NCBI GenBank assembly: GCA_930367215.1
Contig: OV884059.1
Coordinates: 33,409,882-33,473,881 of the forward strand
Direction: 5' to 3'
DNA from: Pollenia angustigena
Taxonomy: Eukaryota; Arthropoda; Insecta; Diptera; Polleniidae
DNA length: 64,000 nucleotides
Shown here in pieces: positions 23,065-32,781 of the stretch (positions are counted from its first letter, which is position 1; the number at the start of each line of letters is the position of its first letter). A model generated the notes under the pieces. That model was not told the origin of the DNA. It saw only the letters and a list, made by a program, of their open reading frames with translations, and made no database searches. Both the position numbers and the translations under genes were made by a program.

Positions 23065-23216
23065 ATTGTAATTATTCGGGACGTAGGTGTATTGTCTTGT
23101 GGGTTCGGGTACATGCGTCACATTTCCAACCTGTTGAGCTCCCTGGAAGGCGTGGTAGTAACAAGAGACATAAGTCATGATAGCACGTTCATCCGGCTTA
23201 GGAGTGTTGATCAAAT
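23065..23216 (-). CDS. Actn: Actn alternative exon, long (muscle type)
   Basis: 152 bp from acceptor ATATAG to donor GTGACT. It completes Asp with its first two bases and ends in phase 0. It encodes [28 protein letters not shown] and a further 22 residues, [20 protein letters not shown] plus YN, that the short alternative lacks. The difference of 66 bp matches the two known fly protein lengths. The extension lengthens the neck after the actin-binding head and is expected in muscle protein. The donor GTGACT is weaker than those of neighbouring exons, which may matter for regulated use. Confidence 0.93.
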
Positions 23217-23569
23217 CTATATTTTGTTTGAATTTTTATTTGAATTTTCATTTCATTTTGATTTTTTAATTAATTAGCCATCACCAAATATTGATAAATA
23301 AATTAATTGATTTATTTTGAGGTTGATACGAAGTTTATTAAAAAAATAAAACATAAATAGAAATAAAAAAAAAAAGAAAGATAAAATGTAAAAGTGTTTG
23401 GGAAAAATAAAAGAAAGGTGCTATACTAAAACTAAATAATAGTTACTAATTTATTAAGTAAATAAAACTATATATGTATTTTTAAATAAAAAACAATTAT
23501 TATAAAAGTTTTAAAGTAATAGAAGAGCTATAAAATAAGCTAATAAATAAGTTTTATAAATGTACTCAC

Positions 23570-23723
23570 CATCAGGATCCAACATTCTAGGAATATCTAG
23601 ATATTTCTCAGCAACATCGAAGGCAGTGTTGAGATTTTCCAATGGATTGTCTTTGGAAAGTTTGGAATAGTCAATCAAGTCGGGTCTGTGGCGATGGATC
23701 AAAGCACAGAAGGCTAAACCGTC
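23570..23723 (-). CDS. Actn: Actn exon: second calponin-homology domain
   Basis: 154 bp from acceptor AAATAG to donor GTGAGT, entering in phase 0 and leaving after one base. It encodes [20 protein letters not shown] through [41 protein letters not shown] is the hallmark motif of CH2 in spectrin-type actin-binding domains. The exit phase fits both alternative exons, so either can follow without breaking the frame. Confidence 0.95.
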
Positions 23724-23785
23724 CTATTTTTTTTATGATATTAAGACGATTATTTTTGGTTTTAAATTTTATTAATTTTACTAAC

Positions 23786-24202
23786 CTTGAATGAAAGATG
23801 GAAGTTCTGTACATTGACATTCTTGTAGGGGGCGGTTTTGCGTTGGCACCACAACAACAAGCCTTCCTTGGCGGTCATCTCTTCAACAGAGATATCTTGA
23901 ATGGCAAAGCGTAAGATGATGGTCCAGATCATACCAAGTGTCATCTTTAAATTGCCATCGACAATTTCTTCGGCACCAATCGATACTAAATGGACACCTT
24001 TGGATGCAATAAAATCCAAGGCTTTATTAACATTTGCAATTTTATGGAAACGCATTTTGCCACGATCGGGCTTGGGCAAAGTTTCACCAGAGATAACTTC
24101 GAGCAACAACATCAACTTCAAACCATTGCGGAAATCATCTTCAATATTGTCGATGGAGGTACCAGCTTTACGCAAATGACTGTTGCACCAAGCTGTAAAT
24201 GT
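23786..24202 (-). CDS. Actn: Actn exon: first calponin-homology domain
   Basis: 417 bp (139 codons) from acceptor TTTTAATTCAG to donor GTTAGT, phase 0 at both ends. It encodes [50 protein letters not shown] and [14 protein letters not shown], then the start of CH2 at [20 protein letters not shown]. Actin binds across this domain. It opens directly in the CH1 helix, so an upstream exon must supply the start codon and about 38 residues. I could not find it on the minus strand up to 64000. Confidence 0.95.
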
Positions 24203-24270
24203 CTGAATTAAAAATAAACAAAATGTTTCTCTAATTAACTTGGAAATTTTATTTATTAAGTTAAACATTA

Positions 24271-24388
24271 ACGCCTGTATTTATAAAAAATTTTTAAATT
24301 TAAAAAAGATTTACAAAACAAATTTTATATGAAAATTCTCCTTAATAAACGTTTGTTAAATTTAATAATCGTTTATAAATACGGGGGT
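24271..24388. mobile_element. degenerate palindromic element, CTGCCGTATT family
   Basis: GCCTGTATTTATAAAAAATT at the left and AATCGTTTATAAATACGGGG at the right are imperfect inverted repeats over about 118 bp, spaced like the copies at 19806 and 21221 but more diverged. Confidence 0.45.
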
Positions 24389-24590
24389 AATAATCTAATT
24401 CTGTTAGACAATTACATATGTCGTCTTTTCTAAAGAAGAAAAGTAGTTGAATTTACGATTCATCTAATTTTGTTCGTCTATCTGATGTGGTTTGTGTCTA
24501 TGATTTACGGTATTGTCACGTCATATCCCTATAGGAAATTTTTGTGTTTATTGTTCTTAGAGAACTTATCCCGTGACCAGTTAACACAAT

Positions 24591-24932
24591 GGTGCATATT
24601 ATGAACTAAATTCGATTTTCGACAGCAGTCGAATTAGCTGATTGAACGAATTTTTATTTGGTATTATGGCGCGCATTCGATAAAAATTTACTATTGAGAT
24701 TTTGTTAATTCACAGTAGTACATTTTCGATCAGCTGTCACTAAAAATAAAAAAATGTTGTTCACAAATTTAAAAAATAAAATTAAAGTTAAACGTGACCA
24801 CGGCGGTATTAGTTTTCGTTGAAAATTCGATGCACAACGAAATTTTCGACAGTGCTGTCAACTCAAAATACCAAATTCGATGTTCGATAGCCAGCGAAAA
24901 TCGTTTATCGAATGCAACTCATAATAGGGGCC
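24591..24932. mobile_element. Harbinger-like miniature element, copy 1
   Basis: 342 bp. The ends GGTGCATATTATGAACTAAA and GCAACTCATAATAGGGGCC are related inverted repeats (GGNGCCTATTATGA), flanked by AAT on both sides. Inside are phrases ATTCGATTTTCGACAGCAGT, CGATCAGCTG and AAGTTAAACGTGACCACGGC shared with 42465-43087 in the opposite orientation. A 3-bp flank and GGNGCC-type ends fit PIF/Harbinger, but without a transposase this remains provisional. Confidence 0.65.
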
Positions 24933-25565
24933 AATATTCAGCCCAATTATGACTACAAATTCCCCGGGAGTTTTTTCCCTTTTCACATTTTTACAATTAA
25001 ATTTACATAGAAAAATTGGGAGAATAGAGAAAACTTTCGGGGAATTTTTATTCATAATTGGGCTGATTATAATAAAAAAAAACCGAATTGAGATTGGTAA
25101 AAACAAGACATATTACTCAGCTAAATATATAATTTGTTTAAAGTGTAGTTACTCCAGAGAAAAGGTAGTTGACACAAAACTAGTCCCATGACTGGATATT
25201 GTGCGGGTAGTGGCAGTTGTATCTAGATCCATTACCTTATTTGATGTAGTTGGTCTAGGCGATGGTAAATATTTTTGGCTATTACACTTGGTTGGTTTAA
25301 TCACCTGTTCACTCGGGAAAATATCTGCGTTAGGCATTATATTAACCGAAATTGAATGTATCAATTTATTCTATTTTAGTGACCTGATACAAAGTGTCAA
25401 AAAGGTGCCAATTAACCCCCTTCTACGACATCAACATGTTAAAGTGAGAAGTCCTCGTTATATAAAGTTTTAGAACTAGAACAGGTCCCTACCAGCATAA
25501 TACTGTCACGAGATAAGTTTCTTTTTTTTTTTTTTGGAATACAAAATTTGTTCTATTTTTTATAT

Positions 25566-26870
25566 TCTATATATATAAAAAGAAGTGTACATTTTGATTG
25601 TCACTCCATAACTCGAGAACGGCTCGACCGATAGCCATAAAATTTTTAGGGAAGGTACAGAGAGGAGTGATGATGGTTAGTTGATTTTGAAATCCAAAAT
25701 CGGGGCAGGGGAATTGGTACCCCCCATAGGATGCCAATATTTAATATCGCATATCTTAAGACCCGCTGCACGCATTTTGTTGAACTTTTGGTAGTAGGAT
25801 CTTCTAAGCCCCAAAATTTAAATAAAATAGTAGCGGGGGAAGTGGTTTCCCCCATAGGACGCCAATGTTTAATATAGCATATCTTAAGAACTGTTACAGT
25901 GAGAATGTTCAAACTTTGTAGAAGTCACTCTTATGGTATACTACTCTATTGAGAATAAAAATAAAGCGGAAGGCGCAGGGGGGAAATACCTCCCATAGGA
26001 TGCATATATTAAATATCGCTCAACTGAAGAACTATTTAAGGGACAGCCTTCAAACGTGGTTAAAGCTACTATTATGGTAAAATGAAAATTTCAATATTAA
26101 AATGGGCGGGGTTGACAGGGGGGGAGCAGTACCCCTCATAGATAGAAATATAATTAAGAGCCGCTGCATGCATTTTGTTGAACTTTTGATAGTAGGATCT
26201 TCAGAGCCCCAAAACTGAAATAAAATAGCAGCGGGGGAAGTGTTACCCCCAAAAGGACACCAATGTTTAATATCGCATATCTTAAGAACTGTTATAGTGA
26301 GAATGTTCAAACTTTGTAGAAGTCACTCTTATGGTATACTACACTATTGAAAATAAAAATAAAGCGGGTAGGCGCAGGGGGGGAAATACCTCCCATAGGA
26401 TGCATATATTAAATATCACTCAACTGAAGAACTATTAAAGGGAGAGTCTTCAAACGTGGTTAAAGCTACTATTATGGTTAACTTTAAATTTCAATATAAA
26501 AATGGGCGGGGTTGACAGAGAAGGAGCAGTACACCTCATAGATAAAAATATAATTAAGAGCCACTGCACGGATTTTGTTGAACTTTTGATAGTAGGATCT
26601 TCAGAGCCCCAAAACTGAAATTAAATAGCAGCGGGGGAAGTGTTATCCCCCCATGGGACACCAATGTTTAATATCGCATATCTTAAGAACTGTTAAGTGA
26701 GAATGTTCAAACTTTGTAAAAGTCACTCTTATGGTATGCTACACTTTTGAAAATAAAAATAATGCCGGTAGGCACAGGGGGAAATACCTCCCATAGGATG
26801 CATATATTAAGTATCTCTCAACTGAAGAAATGGTTAAAGCAGTGTAGCGAAGCGCACTGGGTTAAGCTAG
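25566..26870 (+). mobile_element. non-autonomous Helitron with internal 400-bp tandem repeats
   Basis: It begins TCTATATATATAAAAAG, the 5' start typical of insect Helitrons. It ends in a hairpin (CAGTGTAGCGAAGCGCACTG) followed ten bases later by CTAG at 26867-26870 and then a T, the Helitron 3' signature. No terminal inverted repeats or target duplication are present, as expected for rolling-circle elements. The body contains about 2.8 units of a 398-400 bp tandem repeat: the phrase TTATGGTATACTAC recurs at 25931, 26329 and 26729 (TTATGGTATGCTAC), and GATGCATATATTAA marks each unit. No Rep/helicase frame is present. Confidence 0.8.
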
Positions 26871-28169
26871 TAAATTTATATATTTTAATGGTTAGGCAAC
26901 ATTGTTGTAATAAAACTTGACAAAAAAATATGTAAATAAAAAAAACTATTTATTAATAACGACATTTTCAAGTATTGACAATAAAAATGGAAGATTTTCA
27001 TCCAAACAGCGACACTTGCTCGTCTGAGAAACGCATTCAAGAAATTTGTTTCCAAAACGGGTCTTTGGTAACTACCCAGGCAGATATTGTGACGACAATA
27101 ACACTATAAATGCAAAATTAAGACTTATGTATTTGCGTTCTAATGTCATCGATTTGTTAAGCCAACGTATTAAACTTATATTTCGGGTGTTTTAGGGACG
27201 TTGGACGCAATAATAAAAATACTGTAATTAAGTTTTAAATTTAACATTGTGGTTTCATTGGCGTTACCGTTTTAATACTGTGAATGCAATGCAATTTTCG
27301 TAAATATGGTGTGCAACTGATGTTAGTTGTACCCCTAACCCCTTCTTTTCACATGCAAGTGCAAGTTCGATTTTTAGTACGGCTTCCTCGATTTTTCTTT
27401 TATAATAAGTATACACTACTTGCAAGTAATTACTTGCATATGGAAACGTAGGGTAAACCATAATAAGAACGTTATACTAATTGTCTTTTTATGACTGAGT
27501 ACATGACGATCAACTTTAAAAATATTGTCACTTTTAGTGTTGGTTGTATTGCAGTCTGTCTAATAAAAGAAAACATTTTCAATATTGAAACATTCAATCA
27601 ACAAGACTACAAAATTGTTTTCGTCTGTTTTAATATTTAAAAACTTCCACAATAATTTAATTGAATCAAATATTTTACGTTCTTAAGTGACATTATCAAA
27701 AACAACATCCTTTATTAATTGAGGGCCCGTTCGTTGATTTCGACCGAAGACTTCGTTCGCTTAAATTACTTTTAAAACAAAAACAAATTATAAAATAGTG
27801 TTTTTGTTTAACATGTAAGATAAGCGAACGAAGTCTTCATTCAATATCGACGAACAGGCCATTAAAGAATTTAAACTGACATGTACATATACAGAAGTAG
27901 AACTTTTAATTTGGGACGCCCTTTTAAAGGACCCATAGGAACATCTAAAGTGTTTGTAAAATTAAAATTGATGCCAATTCTTAATTTCGACCTTCCCTAA
28001 AAGATCATAAGTTATAGATGTAAATTATAAAAAAAAACAATTTTGAAAATGAAAACTACGTTTTAAACTTAAACAGAGTTTAATTAATAAAAAAAATACC
28101 AAAACGTTTGAACAAACTATTTAAACTAATTCAAAAACAATTGTCCAATTCACAATCTCGTAGTCACGG
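26871..28169. other. AT-rich non-coding stretch with one small inverted-repeat element
   Basis: At 27724-27860 an element has ends GGCCCGTTCGTTGATTTC and its imperfect complement ATATCGACGAACAGGCC, with GACTTCGTTCGCTTA and its mirror inside. A relative is at about 54318-54426. Nothing else is recognised. Confidence 0.5.
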
Positions 28170-28542
28170 CCCTGCAAATAAAATTGGACCACCTGATCCA
28201 TTTTGATAAAATGGACTACTCCATGGACTGGTCCGATGTAATGCAAGCATGGACCATGTCATTGTTAAAAAATTTTTGTAGTGAGACGACATGTCTTCGG
28301 TTTTTAACGACATGCTTTCGTTTTTAAACGACCTCAAAACTAATCCTCTTGAGTATACCATGGAGTAGTTTTAAAACTTCTCCTTAGTGGTCCAAAGGTG
28401 GGTTATATGGTCCTCTCCTAGGACATCGTAATGTTAAATAGACCAGGTTTTTTCCATACGTTTGGGTTACTTTTGGACCAGTCCTGGTCCCTTGTGGACT
28501 ACTCTTTACACGCGTGTTTGGACTGGTCTTTTATTTGCAGGG
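28170..28542. mobile_element. miniature element with CCCTGCAAATAAAA ends
   Basis: The left end CCCTGCAAATAAAATTGGACC and the right end GGTCTTTTATTTGCAGGG are inverted. The interior has many TGGACC/GGTCC phrases (CATGGACTGGTCC, TGGACCAGTCCTGG). No clear target duplication was found and there is no frame. Confidence 0.6.
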
Positions 28543-28755
28543 GGTGTATTCGTTGTATATGTATTGTAGTTTTGTTGTTGGTTCTTTTCATACAAAAGTT
28601 TTCTCACATTATACAATTGATTTTTATATGTTTTGAAAAATGTTGTATTCATTCCAGGTCTGGAAATGTATGACTTATAATGATTTATAAAAATCTTTTT
28701 AGAATGTAATAATAACACCACAAATTAAATTCTTCTCAATGATAAATATACATAT

Positions 28756-28962
28756 CTGTGGCATTTTGACAAAACAAAATAAGTCAAATTTAAAAAGTTG
28801 AATAAAATGTTGTTAATCATTCGAATTTTCATTGAAAAGAAAATTTTTGTTAACGTTTTTAAAATTTTGTATTATTAACGAAATTTTTTTATTTCACCAT
28901 GTTTTTTTTAAATTTTTTTGCTATCTTATCTAGACTTAAGATGTTTTTTCAAAATGCCACAG
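28756..28962. mobile_element. CTGTGGC-type miniature element, copy C
   Basis: 207 bp. CTGTGGCATTTTGACAAAAC is at the left and TTTTCAAAATGCCACAG at the right, flanked by ATAT on both sides (28752-28755 and 28963-28966). The interior matches the copy at 53369 with small deletions. Confidence 0.8.
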
Positions 28963-29182
28963 ATATGTTTAATTAATTTTAAATTATTTTGTAAACGAAT
29001 TTTTATTAAAATTGCTTATCAATTCATATTTTATTACCATTACACAATAAATTAAAACTGCCATACCTGGGTTTATTTCATGGTATCGAATAATGTGAAT
29101 GTCAACTTTTATTAAAGAAGAAGAAAACAAAAAACGTATTTTTTTTCAACGATAAGCCATACGACAGAGCTTGTGAATTGTA

Positions 29183-30486
29183 AAGGGTGGTTAAATTGTA
29201 AGGGCCGATGTTGAATGTGAACCACACCTAAACGCCAAGTTTTTTTCCGAATTTTATTTGACATTTCTCTATTTCAGACTTACTCAATTTGAACCATGGA
29301 GAGATACACAATCCAACAACGTGTTAAAGTTATCCAGACTTATTATGAAAATGGGCGTTCAAATCAAAATGCATATCGTGCACTTCGTGATTTTTTTGGT
29401 CAATTTGATCGTCCAAATGTGCGTACAATCGCAAAAATCGTGGAAAATTTCGAGCAAACCGGGTCTGTAGAAAATGTGAGAACACCAGTGCATGCTCGTA
29501 CAGCTCGTACTGCAGAAAATATTGCTGCTGTTCGCGATAGTGTGGCTGAAGAGCCGTCCACCTCAACTCGTCGTCGTGCCCAACAATTGCACCTCTCACG
29601 CTCGTCGTTGATGAACATTATGCATAAAGACTTGCATTTACACGCTTACAAGGTGCAATTGGCTCAAGAACTAAAGCCTCTTGACCATTCCAAACGTCGT
29701 GAATGGGCAGAATGGTGGCAAGAAATGGCAACAGTGGATGATAAATTTTCGAAGAAAATCATCTTCAGTGATGAGGCACATTTTCACCTCAGTGGATTCG
29801 TCAATAAACAGAATTGCCGCATTTGGGCGAATGAGAATCCAAGAGTGATTGTCGAAAAACCAATGCACCCACAAAGAGTGACTGTTTGGTGCGGTTTATG
29901 GGCTGGCGGCATCATCGGGCCGTATTTTTTCCAAAATGAGGCCGGTCAGGCAGTTACTGTGAATGGTGTTCGCTATCGTGAGATGATAACGAACTTTTTA
30001 TGGCCCGAATTGGAAGATATGGATGCGGACGATATGTGGTTTCAGCAGGACGGTGCCACTTGCCACACAGCTAACGAAACAATGGCTCTTTTGCGCAACA
30101 AATTCAATGGCCGTGTTATCTCACGTAATGGCGATGTCAATTGGCCGCCAAGATCATGTGATTTGACACCGTTGGACTTTTTTCTTTGGGGTTATTTTAA
30201 AGAAAAGGTGTACGTCGATAAGCCAGCAACAATTCAAGAGCTAAAGGATGAGATAATTCGGCACATTAACGGCATAGAACCTCCATTATGCCTCAGGGTC
30301 ATCGAAAATTTGGACCATCGGATGGAGGTGTGCCGCCGTGGTCGCGGCGCCCATTTGGCCGATATTTTGTTCCATACATAATTGAGTAATACCAATATAT
30401 CATAATAAAATAAAATTACAATAATTTCCTAAATAGTTTGTGTTTTATTCAAAATCAACATCGGCCCTTGAAATTTAACCACCCTT
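29183..30486 (+). mobile_element. DD41D (rosa-like) mariner element, apparently intact
   Basis: 1304 bp bounded by TA on both sides (29181-29182 and 30487-30488). The terminal inverted repeats start AAGGGTGGTTAAATT and continue, after two differing bases, AAGGGCCGATGTT, so about 28-30 bp are nearly perfect. One complete transposase frame lies inside with no stop. Tc1/mariner elements move by cut and paste into TA. The near-identity of the two ends and the intact frame point to a recent insertion. It lies antisense to Actn in the presumed first intron. Confidence 0.93.
29296..30381 (+). CDS. mariner-superfamily transposase, DD41D type
   Basis: 361 residues, the full length expected for a mariner transposase. 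The N-terminal half has the paired helix-turn-helix DNA-binding region (YTIQQRVKVIQTYYENGRSN and then LSRSSLMNIMHKDLHLHAYK). Catalytic acids are Asp159 in IIFSDEAHF, Asp252 in WFQQDGATCHT and Asp294 in CDLTPLDFFLWGY. The second and third are 41 residues apart, which defines the DD41D (rosa) group and separates it from classical DD34D mariners. WVPQ-type dimer motifs are not obvious. The start at 29296 follows GAACC and precedes the first helix. The frame ends FHT, TAA, with AATAAAATAAAA soon after as a possible poly(A) signal. All catalytic residues are present, so it may be active. Confidence 0.93.
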   Translation: MERYTIQQRVKVIQTYYENGRSNQNAYRALRDFFGQFDRPNVRTIAKIVENFEQTGSVENVRTPVHARTARTAENIAAVRDSVAEEPSTSTRRRAQQLHLSRSSLMNIMHKDLHLHAYKVQLAQELKPLDHSKRREWAEWWQEMATVDDKFSKKIIFSDEAHFHLSGFVNKQNCRIWANENPRVIVEKPMHPQRVTVWCGLWAGGIIGPYFFQNEAGQAVTVNGVRYREMITNFLWPELEDMDADDMWFQQDGATCHTANETMALLRNKFNGRVISRNGDVNWPPRSCDLTPLDFFLWGYFKEKVYVDKPATIQELKDEIIRHINGIEPPLCLRVIENLDHRMEVCRRGRGAHLADILFHT

Positions 30487-30488
30487 TA

Positions 30489-31332
30489 CAATTGTAAATC
30501 GAATAATCAGTTTTTGCTGTTGGGTCGTTTATCGCTTTGCAAATCATCATTTCTAAAGCGAGAAGAGCAAATTTGTGTAAAATCATAAGCTTTTTTATAA
30601 TTATTAGAACAATATTGTTTTACACTAAATCAAATAAATTATAAACTGATTAACATGATTCACACTCGTATAATTTATTCCCACAGACGTTGTAATTATT
30701 CCCAATAAAATAAAAAGTACACACAAAGAAAAAACAATGAATGCAATAAATGCAACTAAGGTCATACTATTACTATCACAAAATCTTTCATACATACATA
30801 TGTATGTATATGTGTTTATACTATATAGCTATTGTTAACCAGGCAATCGGCTGGTGGGTTCGTTATTTGGTTTAGTGGTTGTTGGAAGTAAGTTGCCTAT
30901 TTGGATGAATAGCTAGAAATAGTTGTTGGCAAAAAAAAAAAAAAAAAATATGGAAAAAAATATCAGACACACATTAAAACTGCAACAAAGACTCAAAACA
31001 AAGATATAAAAAGATCTTTGTACTGTGTGTGAACTGGTTTAGAAGCAGTTTTGTCCCCGTTTGGTAAATAAGCAAATAACAGCATCTAAGAAAATTATAA
31101 ACAACAACCAATGTTAGAAACTTGCCATGCTCATATCTTATTCCTTGTTCAAAAGAGAAAAAACTAGATTTGATGTCACTAATCTTTAAATAATACACTG
31201 AAAAGTTTTACAATTTTTATTTTTTTTATTTTAAATTAATTCTTAAACGATAGAATTATTACCCCAGCCGAAAACGTTTATTTTTAAAGACTTTCTTTTT
31301 AAATTTGCCTATTGCACAAGATACATATCGAC
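30489..31332. other. AT-rich non-coding stretch
   Basis: No gene is seen. It contains an A-run at about 30931-30949 and a small CATACATATGTATG palindrome at about 30789-30805. Confidence 0.4.
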
Positions 31333-31580
31333 CCCTAACAGCGAAAATAATGTAAGCGCCAAAAATCAAATTTTACAGGAGAGAGCTTTTTTGTTTTATT
31401 TCATATTAATTTTGTATGAAATTTGTCGCTTACACTAAAATTGTTTTTGCTATAAAATCGTAACGGTACATTATGTGACCGTGATATTTTAGGAGATGAT
31501 GCAAGTGTTGCCAATAAAGTCATTTATTAAAAAAAACGAAAATTGAAATCATGTCGCTTACGTTATTTTCGCTGTTAGGG
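31333..31580. mobile_element. miniature element with CCCTAACAGCGAAAATAA ends
   Basis: The left CCCTAACAGCGAAAATAATG and right CGTTATTTTCGCTGTTAGGG are inverted over about 27 bases, continuing as TAAGCG on the left and CGCTTA on the right. A second inner pair (GTCGCTTACACTAA) lies at about 31424. No frame and no clear target duplication are visible. Confidence 0.65.
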
Positions 31581-32228
31581 CTCGATATTATCCTTTGATA
31601 CAGGCCTCGACAATATTTCTAAGTCCAGATTCACACTATCAAAGTTTTCTTTCAGGAAGTCCGAGTTTATTGCTGAGAGGGGAGGAAAGAATAACAATGG
31701 CTACAGAATTTCCTGTAGTTGGAAATTTTCTTTTGTTTTTAATTCGTAAATATCAACCTGAAGTTGGACGTGATTTTAACACTTTTTCTTTTACTTTTCA
31801 TATTTTCTTTATTCAATTTTTGGCTAACTCGCTTTAACTTTTGTTTTGAAATATCAAAACAGAAATTAAACAAAGAATGAAAACAGCAAAAATATTTAAA
31901 CAGAAATTAAATTGTTAAAGAAATTATGTAAAAAATCAAATAGTATTCAAAAGAATTTCGATGTGAAGCCACTTATGAAAGAATGAATGATAATTTCAGA
32001 AAGAAAACTTTCATAACATGAACCGTGACTAAGCAATTCTAATAGAAAACAAATAGCAATGTCGCCAAGAATAATGAAAAGAAACGTTTTCTACTATAAA
32101 ACAGTGAAAAGTTGTTTAAAATAATATTTTAAAAACGAGTTTGTTGTAGGGTTTCTAATTTACTAAACTTTTTTTTTTATCACGTGGATACATGAAAAAG
32201 TATTGTGCTGATAAAAACGATTTCATTT
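31581..32228. other. AT-rich non-coding stretch
   Basis: The frame at 31595-31837 has biased, low-complexity composition and no recognisable domain. I see nothing else. Confidence 0.35.
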
Positions 32229-32244
32229 ATTATTAACTAAATAA

Positions 32245-32765
32245 TTAGTATTGTGGTTATTATATTATTATATTATAGTGTACATTTGTCCTTCAAGTTG
32301 TGCTGAAAAAGGTCAACAGAAAAGAGAAGGACAAAATGAAAAAACAAAAAATGTACTTGGACTTCAAGAAAAATTCTTGACAAAAGTACGAAAAAACAGA
32401 AGTAAGGGAAAAGCATGTAAAATCAATTGAAATGGATAATCATTCGGGAAAGCAAATTTCGATCTACCAAATGTTAGAATACAATTTGGTTTAAGGATTG
32501 ATGTTTGACTATTGACGTCAGCAGTCGTCGATGGCTGCGGGTGTAAGACAGCAAATCCATCTGAGGAGATTGAGTGGTTGCAATCGAAACATGTCATGGT
32601 AACCTGCCGGCCGGGGTTCGAGCCCCAACCTCGTCAAGAATGAAAGATTATCAATAACAATTTTGATTAATTTTCATGTTGTAAAATTCCTTTCTTCATA
32701 AAAATAATTTAATGAAAAATTAAATTTCATGAACTTAAGCCTAATTAAAAATATTAAAGATTTGG
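32245..32765 (+). repeat. PLE pLTR-type repeat, copy 2, complete with ribozyme
   Basis: It is flanked by a perfect 16-bp direct repeat ATTATTAACTAAATAA (32229-32244 and 32766-32781), a target duplication of the size made by target-primed retroelements. The first 19 bases (AATTAGTATTGTGGTTAT, 32245-32263) are the tail of the repeat in inverted orientation. Then the unit proceeds in plus sense: GTGTACATTTGTCCTTCAAG, the GACGTCAGCAGTCGTCGATG stretch, the hammerhead core, a GGTTCGAGCCC box and the AT-rich tail TAAGCCTAATTAAAAATATT. It has no coding capacity. Confidence 0.8.
32549..32609 (+). ncRNA. hammerhead ribozyme (type I), pLTR copy 2
   Basis: The order fits the consensus core: stem I strand CAGCA-AAT-CCAT, CTGAGGA (32561-32567), stem II GATTG/CAATC around an 8-nt loop, GAAA (32586-32589), C-AT-G as a minimal stem III, and GTC (32593-32595) as the cleavage triplet. 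It closes with ATGG pairing CCAT and TGC pairing GCA. Relative to the copies at 49 and 60 kb, stem II has a C-G pair replaced by T-A on both strands, so the stem is preserved by a compensatory change. Confidence 0.75.
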
Positions 32766-32781
32766 ATTATTAACTAAATAA

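Noticed and set aside
29258..29618. Frames on other strands and phases within the mariner element
   Set aside because: They are shadows of the 361-residue transposase and lack motifs.
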